This document shows positions 8,397 to 17,490 of a stretch of DNA of 64,000 bases, in pieces. How positions within the stretch are numbered: the stretch's first letter is position 1; each line of letters opens with the position of its first letter. The notes under the pieces are model-generated. The model searched no databases, had not been told where the DNA came from, and saw nothing but the letters and a program-made list of their open reading frames with translations. The DNA comes from Prauserella flavalba (GTDB lineage: Bacteria; Actinomycetota; Actinomycetes; Mycobacteriales; Pseudonocardiaceae). The DNA is taken from contig NZ_MASU01000011.1 of the NCBI RefSeq assembly GCF_003202235.1, positions 162,831 to 226,830 of the forward strand, given 5' to 3'. The position numbers and the translations under genes are program-made.

Positions 8397-8775
8397 CCCG
8401 TAGGCCGTCTCCGTGGAGAACAGCTCGCGCACCTGGCCGGTGGTGACATCGATGATGCCGGCCACCGAGTCCAGGTGCCGCTGACCGAGATAGCCGAGCT
8501 GCTCGTCGTTTATCCACTGCAGACGGGTGACATCCGTCGCCGTCGTGTCGACCGTGGACTGCGACCCGGTGCTCAACTCAACGATCGTTACATCGCCTGC
8601 GACCAGCCACCGGTCGCTGCTGACCGCGTGCACGACCGAGGCGTGCTTCCGTCGGGGGAGCCTGTGGAGAGGCCGAGCTGCACGTCGCTGCGCAACAGCG
8701 CTCGGCTCTCGCCGGTGGCAGCGTTGATAAGCCAGAGCGCCGCGTCGTACCAGGAGTCCTCACTGCCGTGCTTGA
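8397..8775 (-). pseudogene. Fragment of an S9 prolyl-oligopeptidase beta-propeller, frameshifted
   Basis: Two minus-strand frames join to give blades of a DPP/S9-type propeller: DSWYDAALWLINAATGESRALL, then GSPDGS, and after a frameshift near 8640, VHAVSSDRWLVAGDVTIVEL, TDVTRLQWINDEQLGYLG and VAGIIDVTTGQVRELFSTE. There is no catalytic alpha/beta-hydrolase domain. The remnant sits downstream of the amidohydrolase gene on the same strand, as if an operon partner has decayed. Confidence 0.55.
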
Positions 8776-8843
8776 TGTATGCCTATCAGGATGGCTCAGG
8801 ACCACCGTCATCGATCCGTTCGCGGGCGTGGCGGGTGCACACG

Positions 8844-10289
8844 TCAGTGCCTTCCGTGCATGGAGGACGGGCAACCCGGCAAGCGCGCACCATGATGGAG
8901 AAATCGTTTGTAGTGAACCTCTTCCTCAAGCGGAGCTGGAAGCTCCGCAGTCAACAGCGGCTGCTCCGGGAGCGCGTCGAGGTTTACCAGTGCACCATCC
9001 TTGATGACGGCGTGGATGCTTTGGTAGCTCTTCGCGCCTTGTAGCGGGTCCTCGTCGAGGACCACCATGTCAGCGATCTTGCCCGCTTCGAGTGTTCCGA
9101 GATCGTCGTCGACCTTATAGGCCTGGGCGACGTTGCGAGTTGCCGCATGCAGCAACTCCAGCGGTGACATGCCTTTTTCTTCCATGGCTCTCAGCCAGAC
9201 GAAATGACCTGTTGCCAGCCGCCCCAGGGCTTCGTCTTCGGGCAAGCCGTTCCAGGTGCCTTTGATCATCGGCTCCTGCAGGATTTCCGGAGCGAAAATG
9301 CCACCGTCGTTGGCGAGGAGGATCTTCGCGCCCGAGTCGATGAGATTACGAGTATTCGTATCCGAGGCCTTCCACATCGTCCATTCGAGGTCCGAACATG
9401 ATGCCTTCAGGGTTTCCAGGCCATTATTGGTTAATGGGAAGACGACGGCGCCGCAGTTTTCTCGTGCAAATAGTTCGAGGGTCTCGTCCGGGATCTCGGT
9501 AGGCCCCGTCATGTTGCAATGCTGTACGAGGTCGCAGCCTGCCTCGATCGACATTCTCAAGCCCTCAACCGATGAACTGTGCGATTGTGCGGTCAACCCG
9601 GCGCGATGGGCTTCTTCGACGATGACGCGCTGTGTGCGCTCCGAAAATTGGATGAAGGCGCCGGCTGCGGTCGCACCATGTTCGTTCGACGCGTATTTGA
9701 CGAAATCTATACCGCGCTCAATGTACCGACGCACCTCTTCGCCAACCCCCTCGGGGGTCATCCACATCAAATGCCGACCGGTATTTTCGACCCATGTCGC
9801 GTTCACTCGGTCGACGAAATGAGAGCTCCCAATCTCGGCTATTCTCCCATCGAAATCCCCGGAGAATGGACCGTCGAATCCGATTATGTTGCCAGCGCAG
9901 CGAATACGGCTGCCCGCGATCTCACCTCGGTCGATCTTGTCGCGAACTGTCATGAGCGCACGCCGCGGCCCCCAAGTGTCGAAAACTGTCGTCAATCCGC
10001 CTTTCAGGGCAACCTGGGCGGCCTCGACAATCAGATCCTCGTAACGCCCTTCATAGCGAACGAGCGTTTCGAGGAAGATGTTGATGAGGAGATGCACATT
10101 GGCGTTCATCAGCCCGGGAATGATGAACTTCCCGCTGAAATCGATGACTTCGGCGTCCGCCGGTACCGGAAGCTCGTCTGGTTGGCCGATCGCCACGATA
10201 CGGCCATTATTTGCCAGGACAGCCCGACCGTCGATTCCCTTGTCGGAAACACCGTCGATGATGGTAGCACCGGTAAGCAGGAGTGACAT
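8844..10289 (-). CDS. Amidohydrolase family protein with an altered metal motif
   Basis: A 481-residue protein of the imidazolonepropionase-like amidohydrolase superfamily. It has an N-terminal beta-sandwich (MSLLLTGATIIDGV), FIIPGLMNANVHL where most members have HxH, a candidate carbamylated lysine in DFVKYASN, histidines in TAQSHSSS and LVQHCNMT, and an aspartate in ILLANDGG. The HxH is therefore NxH here. The C-terminal GTLEAGKIADMVVLDEDP is typical. The start ATG 10289 follows GAGGGAAG. The gene looks visibly lower in GC than its neighbours, hinting at transfer. Substrate unknown; small N-acyl or hydantoin-like compounds would fit the superfamily. Confidence 0.8.
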   Translation of the reverse strand: MSLLLTGATIIDGVSDKGIDGRAVLANNGRIVAIGQPDELPVPADAEVIDFSGKFIIPGLMNANVHLLINIFLETLVRYEGRYEDLIVEAAQVALKGGLTTVFDTWGPRRALMTVRDKIDRGEIAGSRIRCAGNIIGFDGPFSGDFDGRIAEIGSSHFVDRVNATWVENTGRHLMWMTPEGVGEEVRRYIERGIDFVKYASNEHGATAAGAFIQFSERTQRVIVEEAHRAGLTAQSHSSSVEGLRMSIEAGCDLVQHCNMTGPTEIPDETLELFARENCGAVVFPLTNNGLETLKASCSDLEWTMWKASDTNTRNLIDSGAKILLANDGGIFAPEILQEPMIKGTWNGLPEDEALGRLATGHFVWLRAMEEKGMSPLELLHAATRNVAQAYKVDDDLGTLEAGKIADMVVLDEDPLQGAKSYQSIHAVIKDGALVNLDALPEQPLLTAELPAPLEEEVHYKRFLHHGARLPGCPSSMHGRH

Positions 10290-10327
10290 TGTCTTCCCTC
10301 ATGGGTCGGCTGGCGGATCGCCTCTAG

Positions 10328-10343
10328 CTATGAAGGCTCATAG
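10328..10343. promoter_or_regulatory. Inverted repeat in the amidohydrolase promoter region
   Basis: CTATGA AGGC TCATAG, a perfect 6-bp inverted repeat with a 4-base spacer, about 40 bases upstream of the amidohydrolase start in an AT-richer patch. It could be an operator. No regulator gene is intact nearby apart from the PucR-type gene at 2158. Confidence 0.3.
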
Positions 10344-10903
10344 TATGACCGCAAGCCCAGATCGGCTACGTACAGATGTAGCAGGAACGTGGTGGGACGC
10401 TCGACAATTGTCGATGTGGCCGTCAGCGACCGCTGCTCGGCTCGAAACCGAGGGTGTCCGGGAGGGCCGAATCGATTCGAGGAAATCGGCGGCCCGAAAT
10501 GGCGACGGAGCCGAACTGACGCGAGATCAGCGAGATCCTCGATCGCCGACGGTTGTTGGCTGCCGGCTCCTTGGGCGGCAGGGAACGAACCAGCTCCGCC
10601 GGACCGGAGCGGGTGGAAGGGGGCGAGCTCGGGCAGGTCGGCTCCGGTCATGATCTGCCGGGCAGGCCGTCCGGCGTCAGGGGACGGAAGATCAGGTATC
10701 AAGGGTGCTCCTCGGCGCTACGGGTCAACCCCGCTGAAGCGGGGGAAGTGCTTCCGGCCCATATTTGTACTCGCGCCGGTAGTCCTCGGCGGATGCGGCG
10801 AGCATGAGTGCGTCGACGATCTCGTCGATGTAGGGCCTACCTCGGGGGTGCAGGGGCGTGCCCCCGGGCGGGGTGTGGGGGTTGCAACCCCACAAGGCAC
10901 AAA

Positions 10904-10944
10904 GGAAGAGCCCTGCTTGTGCTTTCCACAAGCAGGGCTCTTCC
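10904..10944 (-). terminator. Perfect 18-bp hairpin downstream of tRNA-Pro
   Basis: Arms 10904-10921 and 10927-10944 pair over 18 bases without mismatch around a 5-base loop. It starts 10 bases past the 3' end of tRNA-Pro on the minus strand, so it is the natural transcription terminator, although no T-tract follows. Confidence 0.7.
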
Positions 10945-10954
10945 AGATCTTCCG

Positions 10955-11028
10955 TCGGGGTGGCGGGATTTGAACCCACGACCTCCTCGACCCGAACGAG
11001 GCACGCTACCAAGCTGCGCCACACCCCG
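10955..11028 (-). tRNA. tRNA-Pro (anticodon CGG)
   Basis: The minus strand folds into a 74-base cloverleaf. The acceptor stem is CGGGGTG paired with CACCCCG with discriminator A, the D-loop contains AGCTTGGTAG, the anticodon stem is CCTCG/CGAGG with loop TTCGGGT giving anticodon CGG, and the T-arm has GTGGG TTCAAAT CCCGC. CCA is not encoded. It borders the accessory region to the left and the conserved core to the right. Confidence 0.95.
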
Positions 11029-11057
11029 ATGTACCGCTCACTGGGTCGGAAGACAGT

Positions 11058-11999
11058 CTAGCGGACGTCGCTGGCGGCTTTTCGGCGGGCTGCCTTCCTC
11101 GCCTTCGCGGGTGCTTCGTCGCGCGGGACCAGTGTCAGCAGGCTCGCCTCCGGCGGGCACGCGAAGCGCACCGGAGCGTACGGCGACGTGCCCAGGCCCG
11201 CCGAGACGTGCAGCCACATGTCGGCGCCCCAGCGAGACGCGCCGCGGGCGCGGGAGCGGTCGAGGTCGCAGTTGGTCACCAGCGCGCCGTAGCCGGGGAT
11301 CCGCAGCTGGCCGCCGTGGGTGTGGCCGGCGAGCACGAGGTCGTAGCCGTCGGACGCGAACGGGTCGAGCACGCGCGGCTCGGGTGAGTGCGTGATCCCG
11401 AGGCGGAGCACGGCGTCCCGATCAGGCCGCCCAGAAATGTCGACATATCGATCTCGATGGAGGTGTGGGTCGTCCACACCGGCTGCGAAGATCCGCTGCC
11501 CCGCGACCGTGATCGTGCGGCGGACGTGGGTCAGGTCGTGCCAGCCGTGCTCAAGGAACGCCGCGCGCAGGTCGCGCCACGGCAGGTGCCTGCCGTGAAT
11601 GCGCTTCTTGCGACCTCTCGGCATCAGGTACCTGGCAGGGTTCTTCGGCTTGGGCGCGTAGTAGTCGTTGCTGCCGAACACGAACACGCCCGGCCGGTCG
11701 AGCAAGGGGCCGAACGCGCGCAGCACCGACGGCACCGCCCGCCGGTGGGCGAGGTTGTCGCCCGTGTTGACCACCAGGTCGGGCTCCAGCCGGTCGAGCT
11801 CGGCGACCCAGCGCTGCTTGGAGACCTGGCTCGGCAGCATGTGCAGGTCGGAGACGTGCAGGATCTTGATCGGCCGGGCTCCGCTGGCCAGTACGGGCAG
11901 CTCGGCCGTGCGCAGTGTCCAGTGCCGCCGCTCGATGCCGGCGGCGTAACCGAGGGTTGCGGCCCCGAGCGCCGCTGTACCCGTCACGAGACGTTTCAT
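11058..11999 (-). CDS. Metallophosphoesterase, membrane-anchored (Rv3683-like)
   Basis: A 313-residue calcineurin-like phosphoesterase. After an N-terminal hydrophobic segment (TGTAALGAATLGYAAG) come the metal motifs KILHVSDLHM, NTGDNL, FGSNDYY (in place of GNHD), GITHSP and LAGHTHGGQLRIPG. The start ATG 11999 is spaced six bases from AAGGA; an ATG at 12005 is too close. This family includes YaeI-type phosphodiesterases acting on envelope or nucleotide substrates. It is next to the class A PBP gene on the same strand, as in mycobacteria, suggesting an envelope role. Confidence 0.85.
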   Translation of the reverse strand: MKRLVTGTAALGAATLGYAAGIERRHWTLRTAELPVLASGARPIKILHVSDLHMLPSQVSKQRWVAELDRLEPDLVVNTGDNLAHRRAVPSVLRAFGPLLDRPGVFVFGSNDYYAPKPKNPARYLMPRGRKKRIHGRHLPWRDLRAAFLEHGWHDLTHVRRTITVAGQRIFAAGVDDPHLHRDRYVDISGRPDRDAVLRLGITHSPEPRVLDPFASDGYDLVLAGHTHGGQLRIPGYGALVTNCDLDRSRARGASRWGADMWLHVSAGLGTSPYAPVRFACPPEASLLTLVPRDEAPAKARKAARRKAASDVR

Positions 12000-12109
12000 T
12001 ATCATCCTTGAGCGTGCCTGTGTTACCCAGCGTACACGCGTCATGCCGAAAACGTGTTCATCCGTGGGCAACGGTTCAGCCGATCGTCGCCGATGCGCTC
12101 AGCCAGGAC

Positions 12110-14287
12110 TCAGTTGACCCGCTCGTACTTCGGGTCGGACCGGGGCAGCGGCGGCGCGGGCTGCCCCTCGAGGATCTTGCTCACGGCCCCGAACCATGTC
12201 CTGGCCGGCGTCTTGCCGCCGAACATGTTGCCGCTGTCGCCGTCGACCGCGACCACGTTGCCGGGCCCACCGTCCACCAGTCCGCCGTTGGGCAGGTCGG
12301 GCCGGAACACCATCCCGGCGCCCGCGATCTGCGGCGTCGCGCCGATGAAGGCGGCGGAGCCGTTGTTCTGGGTGGTGCCGGTCTTGCCGATCATCGGCCG
12401 GTTCCAGCCGACGCCCTGTGCGGCGGCCGCCGCGGTTCCGCCGGGGAGGTCGTCCTTGCTCAGCCCCACCACCATCGTGTTGGCGAGCCCCTCCGGCACG
12501 GCCTGCTCACAGGGCTCCTCCTTGATCGGCACCGGCTTGCCGCTGCGGTCGGTGATCTCGCCGATCGGCGTCGGCGGGCACCACACACCGCCGCTCATCA
12601 ACGTCGCCGCGACGTTGGCCAGTTCCAGACCACTCGTCGGGCTCACGCCGAGCGTGAACGAACCCTTGCCAGGCGACCGCTCGCTCGGCCCGAAGAACTG
12701 GGTCTGGCTGAGCCTGACCTCCTGGCTCTCCGCGTTCGGGTCCGGCGGGCCGCCGGTCGCCGCGTTCGACGCCATCGTCTTGCGCAGCCCCAGCTTGCTG
12801 GCCATCTCCACGATCGGACCCATGCCGGTCTGTTCCTCGAGGATCACGAAGGCCGTGTTCGGGGAGGTCTGCAACGCCGTCTGCAGCGACATGCTGCCGC
12901 TGTAGCCCTCGCTCGCGTTCACCACGCAGTACCCGCGCGTGTAGGGAGCGATGTAGGGACACGGCGGAGGGCTGCCGCTGAAGATCTGCGACACGTGCGA
13001 CGGTGGTGACTGGACGGTGTCGTAGATGCCGACCACTCCGCGTTCCACGGCGGCGGAGGCGGTGAACATCTTGTAGCTCGACCCCGCGCCGGTCACGTTC
13101 GAGATCGCCGAGGGCAGCGCGAACTCCGTCTGCCCCGCCTCCGCGTCGGGCCCGTAGTCGCGGTTGGCCGCCAGCGCCACCACCTCGTGCCGGTCCTTGC
13201 CCGGTTTCACCAGCGACAGCGTGTTGGCGACGTTCTCCTCCATCTTGTCCACCTGCTCCTCGGCCGACTGCTTGGCGAGGTGGTTGGACCGCGGGTCCAT
13301 CGTGGTGCGGATGGTGTAGCCGCCCGTGTAGAGCTTTTCCTTGCTCATCCCGTGTTCGAGCAGGTAGTCCTCGACGTACTGGCAGAAGAAGCCGTGCTCG
13401 GGGCCCGCGCCCACGCAGTTGGCGGCCGGCTTGTTCGGCCCGTCGGGGACCACGCCCAACGGCTCGGCCTTGATGCGCTCGGCGTCCTGCCGCGAGAGCT
13501 TGAGGTTCTCCACCATCTTGTCGAGCACGAAGTTGCGCCGCTCCGTCGCGCGCTCCGGGTTGTTCCACGGGTCGTAGGCGGGCGGGTTGTTGGCCATGCC
13601 AGCGAGCAGGGCGCCCTGCGCGACCGTGAGCTTGTCCGGCGTGGTGTTGAAGTACGCGCGCGCCGCGCCGCCGACCCCGTAGATCTCGCGCGAGAACTCC
13701 ACGACGTTGAGGTAGCCGGCGAGGATCTGCTCCTTGCTCATCTTCGTCTCGAGCTGGATCGCGATCCTGGCCTCGTTGAGCTTGCGGGCGATGGTGACCT
13801 CCTGCGCCCGCTGCTGGCCGAGCTTGTCGTTCCGGTAGACGACGTTGATGAGGTAGTTCTTCACGTACTGCTGCGTGAGGGTGGACGCGCCCTGGGTGTC
13901 GCCGCCCGAGGTGTTGCTGATCGCCGCGCGGATGGTGCCCTTCCAGTCGACGCCGTGGTGCTCGTAGAAGCGGCGGTCCTCCACCGAGATCAGCGCCCAT
14001 TTCATGGCGTCCGAGATCTGGTCGGGGGCGGTGGGAATGCGGTACTGGTCGTACAGCGTCGCGATGGGTTGGCCTTCCCGGTCGGTAATGGTGCTGACCA
14101 GCGGCGGCGGCTCGTCGGCGAGTCCCGAGGACATCGCCTCGACGGTGTCGCTGGCCTGGTTGGACAGCACTCCGAGGCCCCCGACGACCGGGAAGAGGAT
14201 CCCCGCGACCAGCACCCCCGCGAGTAGGCAGAGGCCGAGCATCTTCAGCAGACCGTCCCTCATGCGCACCCATATCAGGGTAGCCAC
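12110..14287 (-). CDS. Class A penicillin-binding protein (PonA2-like)
   Basis: A bifunctional peptidoglycan synthase of 725 residues. A membrane anchor lies at about residues 14-40 (LGLCLLAGVLVAGILFPVVG). The GT51 glycosyltransferase domain shows EDRRFYEHHG near residue 107 and QGASTLTQQYVKN. The transpeptidase domain has SSYKMF near residue 403 and KTGTT near 634. The C-terminus stops soon after the transpeptidase domain with a proline-rich tail and no PASTA repeat, unlike mycobacterial PonA2. The first start is GTG 14287; an ATG at 14263 (MRDGLLK) is equally plausible and neither has a strong ribosome site. Divergent from whiB. Confidence 0.92.
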   Translation of the reverse strand: MATLIWVRMRDGLLKMLGLCLLAGVLVAGILFPVVGGLGVLSNQASDTVEAMSSGLADEPPPLVSTITDREGQPIATLYDQYRIPTAPDQISDAMKWALISVEDRRFYEHHGVDWKGTIRAAISNTSGGDTQGASTLTQQYVKNYLINVVYRNDKLGQQRAQEVTIARKLNEARIAIQLETKMSKEQILAGYLNVVEFSREIYGVGGAARAYFNTTPDKLTVAQGALLAGMANNPPAYDPWNNPERATERRNFVLDKMVENLKLSRQDAERIKAEPLGVVPDGPNKPAANCVGAGPEHGFFCQYVEDYLLEHGMSKEKLYTGGYTIRTTMDPRSNHLAKQSAEEQVDKMEENVANTLSLVKPGKDRHEVVALAANRDYGPDAEAGQTEFALPSAISNVTGAGSSYKMFTASAAVERGVVGIYDTVQSPPSHVSQIFSGSPPPCPYIAPYTRGYCVVNASEGYSGSMSLQTALQTSPNTAFVILEEQTGMGPIVEMASKLGLRKTMASNAATGGPPDPNAESQEVRLSQTQFFGPSERSPGKGSFTLGVSPTSGLELANVAATLMSGGVWCPPTPIGEITDRSGKPVPIKEEPCEQAVPEGLANTMVVGLSKDDLPGGTAAAAAQGVGWNRPMIGKTGTTQNNGSAAFIGATPQIAGAGMVFRPDLPNGGLVDGGPGNVVAVDGDSGNMFGGKTPARTWFGAVSKILEGQPAPPLPRSDPKYERVN

Positions 14288-14559
14288 GAGTGGCCTATCT
14301 CACCTGATTCGTTCACTGGTCCGAGCGGGTTGCGTTTCGCGGATACCGCATTGACAGGAATGTGACATCTGGTAACAAAACGCGGTTCGGGGGTTGGCGG
14401 ACGGAACCAAGGCCCCCTACAGTCCGTCAACATCTCACGAATACGGCGCCTGGGGAGGCGCTACTGGAGGGACGTGAGCACAGGAGACCTGCTCGCGGGG
14501 GGCGAGGTCGAGGAACTTCGCTGCCTGCCTGCGGTCACAACAGGGTAGGAGCTGGGGGT

Positions 14560-14853
14560 ATGGAGACCAACCAGTCGGACTGGCGGATCTATGCGTACTG
14601 CAGGGACACCGACCCCGACGGCCTGTTCGTCCGGGGCGCGGAGCAGAACCGGGCGAAGCTCGTCTGCATGGGGTGCCCGGTGCGCACGGAATGCCTGGCC
14701 GAGGCGCTGGACAACCGGATCGACTTCGGTGTCTGGGGCGGAATGACCGAACGCGAGCGGCGCGCGCTGCTGCGCAGGCGGCCCGAGGTGAGCAGCTGGC
14801 GTGAGCTGCTGGAGTCCGCGAAGCGCGAGTACGAGCCCGCCGCGGGCGCGTGA
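14560..14853 (+). CDS. WhiB-family iron-sulfur transcription factor (WhiB4-like by position)
   Basis: A 97-residue WhiB protein. Four cysteines, C14, C36, C39 and C45, form the C-x21-C-x2-C-x5-C cluster site for a redox-sensitive [4Fe-4S] cluster. FGVWGG near residue 57 and the basic RRALLRRRP give the DNA/sigma-binding part. ATG 14560 follows AGGAGCTGGGGG. The divergent class A PBP and convergent ATPase pair are the same neighbours as mycobacterial whiB4 (Rv3681c), supporting the WhiB4 assignment by synteny. It likely senses oxygen or nitric oxide. The upstream gap 14288-14559 holds both divergent promoters; I cannot place them with certainty. Confidence 0.9.
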   Translation: METNQSDWRIYAYCRDTDPDGLFVRGAEQNRAKLVCMGCPVRTECLAEALDNRIDFGVWGGMTERERRALLRRRPEVSSWRELLESAKREYEPAAGA

Positions 14854-14871
14854 CGATCGGCGGGGACCGCC

Positions 14872-16008
14872 TCAGTTTCCGGCGAGGCGGTCCCCGATGT
14901 CCCGTAGCCCGGCGAGGTCGTGCACGTCGCTGGGCAGCGCAGGAACCCGCACGACCGACACCCCGGGGTGAGCCCGGGTGAAGCGCGCGAGCAGGCGCTT
15001 CTCCCGTTCGGCCTGTGCGACACGGTCGGCGTGCAGGCGCAGGACCGCGGTGGCGAGGGGAGCGTTCTTGCCGCCGCGGTCGAGCGCGTCGGCCGCGGCC
15101 AGCGCGTCGACGGCCGAGAGCTCGGCGAGCACCGGATGGGTCCGGTTCGCCACGAGCCCGGCCAGCGGCATCGACTCCTCGGACAGCCGCTCCACGAAGT
15201 AGCTCGCCTCCCGCAGCGCGTCCGGTTCGGGCGCGGCCACCACCAGGAACGCGGTGCCCTTGGAGCGCAACAGCTCCGCCGTCTTGCGGGCCCGCTCGCG
15301 GAACCCGCCGAACGTCGTGTCGAACGCCTGCATGAACGCCGACGCGTCGGCGAGCAGCTGCCCGCCGAGGATGGTCGACACGGCCTTCGCGAACATCGAG
15401 AACCCGGCGCTGACGACCTTGCGCAGGCCCCAGCCGCCCGCCTTGGCCGGACCGGTGAGCAGGCGGATCATGCGGCCGTCGAGCGCGGCGGAGAGCCGGG
15501 TCGGCGCGTCGAGGAAGTCCAGCGCCGAGCGGCTCGGCGGCGTGTCGACGATGATCAGCTCCCACTCGCCCGCCGCGGCGAGCTGGCCGAGCTTCTCCAT
15601 CGCCATGTACTCCTGCGTGCCGGAGAACGATGTGGAGATCGTCTGGTAGAAGCGGTTGGCCAGCAGCTGTTCGGCGCGCTCCGGCCCGGCGTGACGGCGC
15701 ACCATGTCATCGAAGGTGCGGCGCATGTCGAGCATCATCGCCCACAGCTCGCCCTTCGGTTCGAAACCGGCGACCGAGACCTTGCGCGGATGGTTGCCGA
15801 GCTCCCGCAGTCCCAGCGCCTGCGCGAGCCTGCGGGCAGGGTCGATCGTCAGCACCACGGTCTGTCTGCCGCGCTCCGCCGCGCGCAGGGCGAGCGCCGC
15901 CGCCGTGGTCGTCTTGCCGACCCCGCCGGAGCCGCAGCACACGATCACGCGCGTCTCGGGGTCGTCGATCAATGTGTCCACGTCCAGGGTCGAGGTCGGG
16001 AAGGTCAT
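14872..16008 (-). CDS. ArsA/GET3-family ATPase, second of a pair (Rv3680-like)
   Basis: A 378-residue deviant-Walker P-loop ATPase. The N-terminal [20 protein letters not shown] is the ArsA/GET3 P-loop and [16 protein letters not shown] the A-prime motif; [18 protein letters not shown] is switch II. The start ATG 16008 overlaps the stop of the preceding ATPase by four bases (ATGA); a longer upstream frame is out of register with any domain. The product probably works as a heterodimer with its partner. In mycobacteria the pair is linked to stress tolerance; the client here is unknown. No arsenic genes are nearby. Confidence 0.9.
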   Translation of the reverse strand: MTFPTSTLDVDTLIDDPETRVIVCCGSGGVGKTTTAAALALRAAERGRQTVVLTIDPARRLAQALGLRELGNHPRKVSVAGFEPKGELWAMMLDMRRTFDDMVRRHAGPERAEQLLANRFYQTISTSFSGTQEYMAMEKLGQLAAAGEWELIIVDTPPSRSALDFLDAPTRLSAALDGRMIRLLTGPAKAGGWGLRKVVSAGFSMFAKAVSTILGGQLLADASAFMQAFDTTFGGFRERARKTAELLRSKGTAFLVVAAPEPDALREASYFVERLSEESMPLAGLVANRTHPVLAELSAVDALAAADALDRGGKNAPLATAVLRLHADRVAQAEREKRLLARFTRAHPGVSVVRVPALPSDVHDLAGLRDIGDRLAGN

Positions 16009-17006
16009 CGAACCCCCTGTTCGACCAGTGCCTCGGCGAGCTCGTACAGCGCGGCCACGTCTACGCCGCCGTTCAGATCGGGCAGCTCCAGCGTAGGCAG
16101 GTCGCTCTCGGAGAGCTGCTCGCGTGCGCGTTGCTCGGCCGCGAGCCGGATCGCGTGCTCGACGGTCTCCTCGACGAGCCCGTCCAAGGTCGACTCGGGC
16201 AACTCCAGCCCCGCGGACGCGAGCCCGCTGCGGACGCGGGAGGCGTCGACCCTGCCGTCCGCGGCCGCGGGCACCGACCGCGCGGGCAGCCTCGGCGGGC
16301 GGACCCGGTTGATCAGCACCGCCCCCGGCCGCAGGTCGGCGCCGTCGAGTTCCGCGACCGCGTCGAGGGTCTCCCGCACCGGCATCTCCTCCAGCAGCGT
16401 CACGAGATGCACGGCGGTCTCGCCGGAGTGCAGCAGCCGCACCACGCCCTCGGCCTGCGCGCGGATGGGACCGGTCTTGGCCAGGTCGGTGAGGGCCTTG
16501 GTGACGTCGAGGAACTTCACCACGCGGCCCGTCGGCGGGGCGTCGACCACGACGGCGTCGTAGGTGTGCCTTCCGTCGGACTCGGTGCGCCCGACGCACT
16601 CCTTGATCTTGCCGGTCAGCAGCACGTCGCGAAGGCCAGGCGCGAGCGTGGTCGCGAACTCGATGGCGCCCATGCGGCGCAGGGTCCGGCCCGCGAAGCC
16701 GAGGTTGTAGAACATCTCGAAGTACTCGAGCAGCGCGGCCTCGACGTCGATGTGCAGGGCCCGCACCTCACCGCCGCCGGGCGCGGCGGCGATGCGCTGC
16801 TCGGCGTAGGGCAGCGGCTCGGTGTCGAAGACCTGGGCGAAGCCCTGTCTGCCCTCAACCTCGATGAGCAGCACGCGTCTGCCGTGGCTGGCCAGCGCGA
16901 GTCCGAGGGAGGCGGCGAGGGTGGTCTTGCCGGTCCCGCCCTTGCCGGTGACGAAATGGAGCCGGGTCCGTGCGAGCTCGTCGGTCCAGCCAGCCGGTGT
17001 GGTCAC
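16005..17006 (-). CDS. ArsA/GET3-family ATPase, first of a pair (Rv3679-like)
   Basis: A 333-residue ATPase beginning with [20 protein letters not shown], an intact deviant Walker A motif with the signature lysine, followed by [16 protein letters not shown] in place of the usual DPAHS switch, and [19 protein letters not shown] as switch II. The altered switch I is typical of this actinobacterial subtype and differs from the partner gene, so the two subunits are not redundant. GTG 17006 is the start. Translation is coupled to the downstream ATPase through an ATGA overlap. Confidence 0.9.
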   Translation of the reverse strand: MTTPAGWTDELARTRLHFVTGKGGTGKTTLAASLGLALASHGRRVLLIEVEGRQGFAQVFDTEPLPYAEQRIAAAPGGGEVRALHIDVEAALLEYFEMFYNLGFAGRTLRRMGAIEFATTLAPGLRDVLLTGKIKECVGRTESDGRHTYDAVVVDAPPTGRVVKFLDVTKALTDLAKTGPIRAQAEGVVRLLHSGETAVHLVTLLEEMPVRETLDAVAELDGADLRPGAVLINRVRPPRLPARSVPAAADGRVDASRVRSGLASAGLELPESTLDGLVEETVEHAIRLAAEQRAREQLSESDLPTLELPDLNGGVDVAALYELAEALVEQGVR

Positions 17007-17043
17007 CTACGCAGGGTAAGCCAGGAATCCCGATCACCGCGGC

Positions 17044-17292
17044 TCAGGACGCGAGTGTGAGGACCGTGACGACCAGGGCGACGAGCCCGGCGACACCCCA
17101 GGCCACGGCACCGGGCAACACGGTGAGCGTGAGCACGCACAGCACGGCCACCGTGGTGAAGGACACGAGACCCGCGACGGCGACGGTCGGCGAGCTGTCG
17201 GTGCTGTCGCGCACCTTGGCCATGATGATCAGCACGCCTGCCACCCCGGCCACGGCCAGCAGGATCGTCGCGAGGATGCGCCATGTCTCCAC
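17044..17292 (-). CDS. Small integral membrane protein, three predicted helices
   Basis: An 82-residue protein from ATG 17292 made almost entirely of hydrophobic segments: ILATILLAVAGVAGVLIIMA, TVAVAGLVSFTTVAVLCVLT and VAWGVAGLVALVVTVLTLA. No family is recognised. It lies upstream of the ATPase pair on the same strand and divergent from DUF4177. A tail-anchor or membrane partner role for the GET3-like ATPases is attractive but speculative. Confidence 0.65.
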   Translation of the reverse strand: METWRILATILLAVAGVAGVLIIMAKVRDSTDSSPTVAVAGLVSFTTVAVLCVLTLTVLPGAVAWGVAGLVALVVTVLTLAS

Positions 17293-17324
17293 GCGCTCAG
17301 ACGGTACTGGCTAGGGTGTGCCGC

Positions 17325-17486
17325 ATGAGTGCCACGAAGTGGGAGTACGCCACGGTTCCACTGCTGATCCACGCGACCAAGCAGATCCTCGACCAGTGGG
17401 GCGAGGACGGCTGGGAGCTGGTGACCGTGCTGCCCAACCCCAGCGGCGAGCAGCACGTCGCCTACCTGAAGCGACCGAAGGGCTGA
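17325..17486 (+). CDS. DUF4177 domain protein
   Basis: A 53-residue protein with the DUF4177 pattern: KWEYATVPLL near the start, then ILDQWGEDGWELVTVLPNP and a final strand VAYLKRPKG. ATG 17325. It precedes RidA by four bases, probably the same transcript. Its mycobacterial counterpart occupies the same position (Rv3678A). Function unknown. Confidence 0.85.
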   Translation: MSATKWEYATVPLLIHATKQILDQWGEDGWELVTVLPNPSGEQHVAYLKRPKG

Positions 17487-17490
17487 GCCC

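Larger units (their letters stand above)
10290..10954. other. Intergenic region between the amidohydrolase and tRNA-Pro
   Basis: No convincing complete gene. A minus-strand stretch at 10729-10845 encodes a protein-like tail (PYIDEIVDALMLAASAEDY) that I cannot place and that lacks a sensible start, probably the end of a lost gene. There is a GC-rich palindrome around 10874-10894 and an isolated CCCCGCTGAAGCGGGG hairpin near 10729. Position next to a tRNA gene makes an old integration scar possible. Confidence 0.35.

Noticed and set aside
10725..10765. CRISPR-like repeat unit (GTCAACCCCGCTGAAGCGGGGG) near the tRNA
   Set aside because: Only one copy is present, with no regularly spaced repeats and no cas genes in the window.
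14872..17006. Arsenic resistance operon (ArsA-like ATPases)
   Set aside because: No arsB, arsC, arsR or arsD genes are present; the pair matches the conserved whiB4-linked actinobacterial ATPases.
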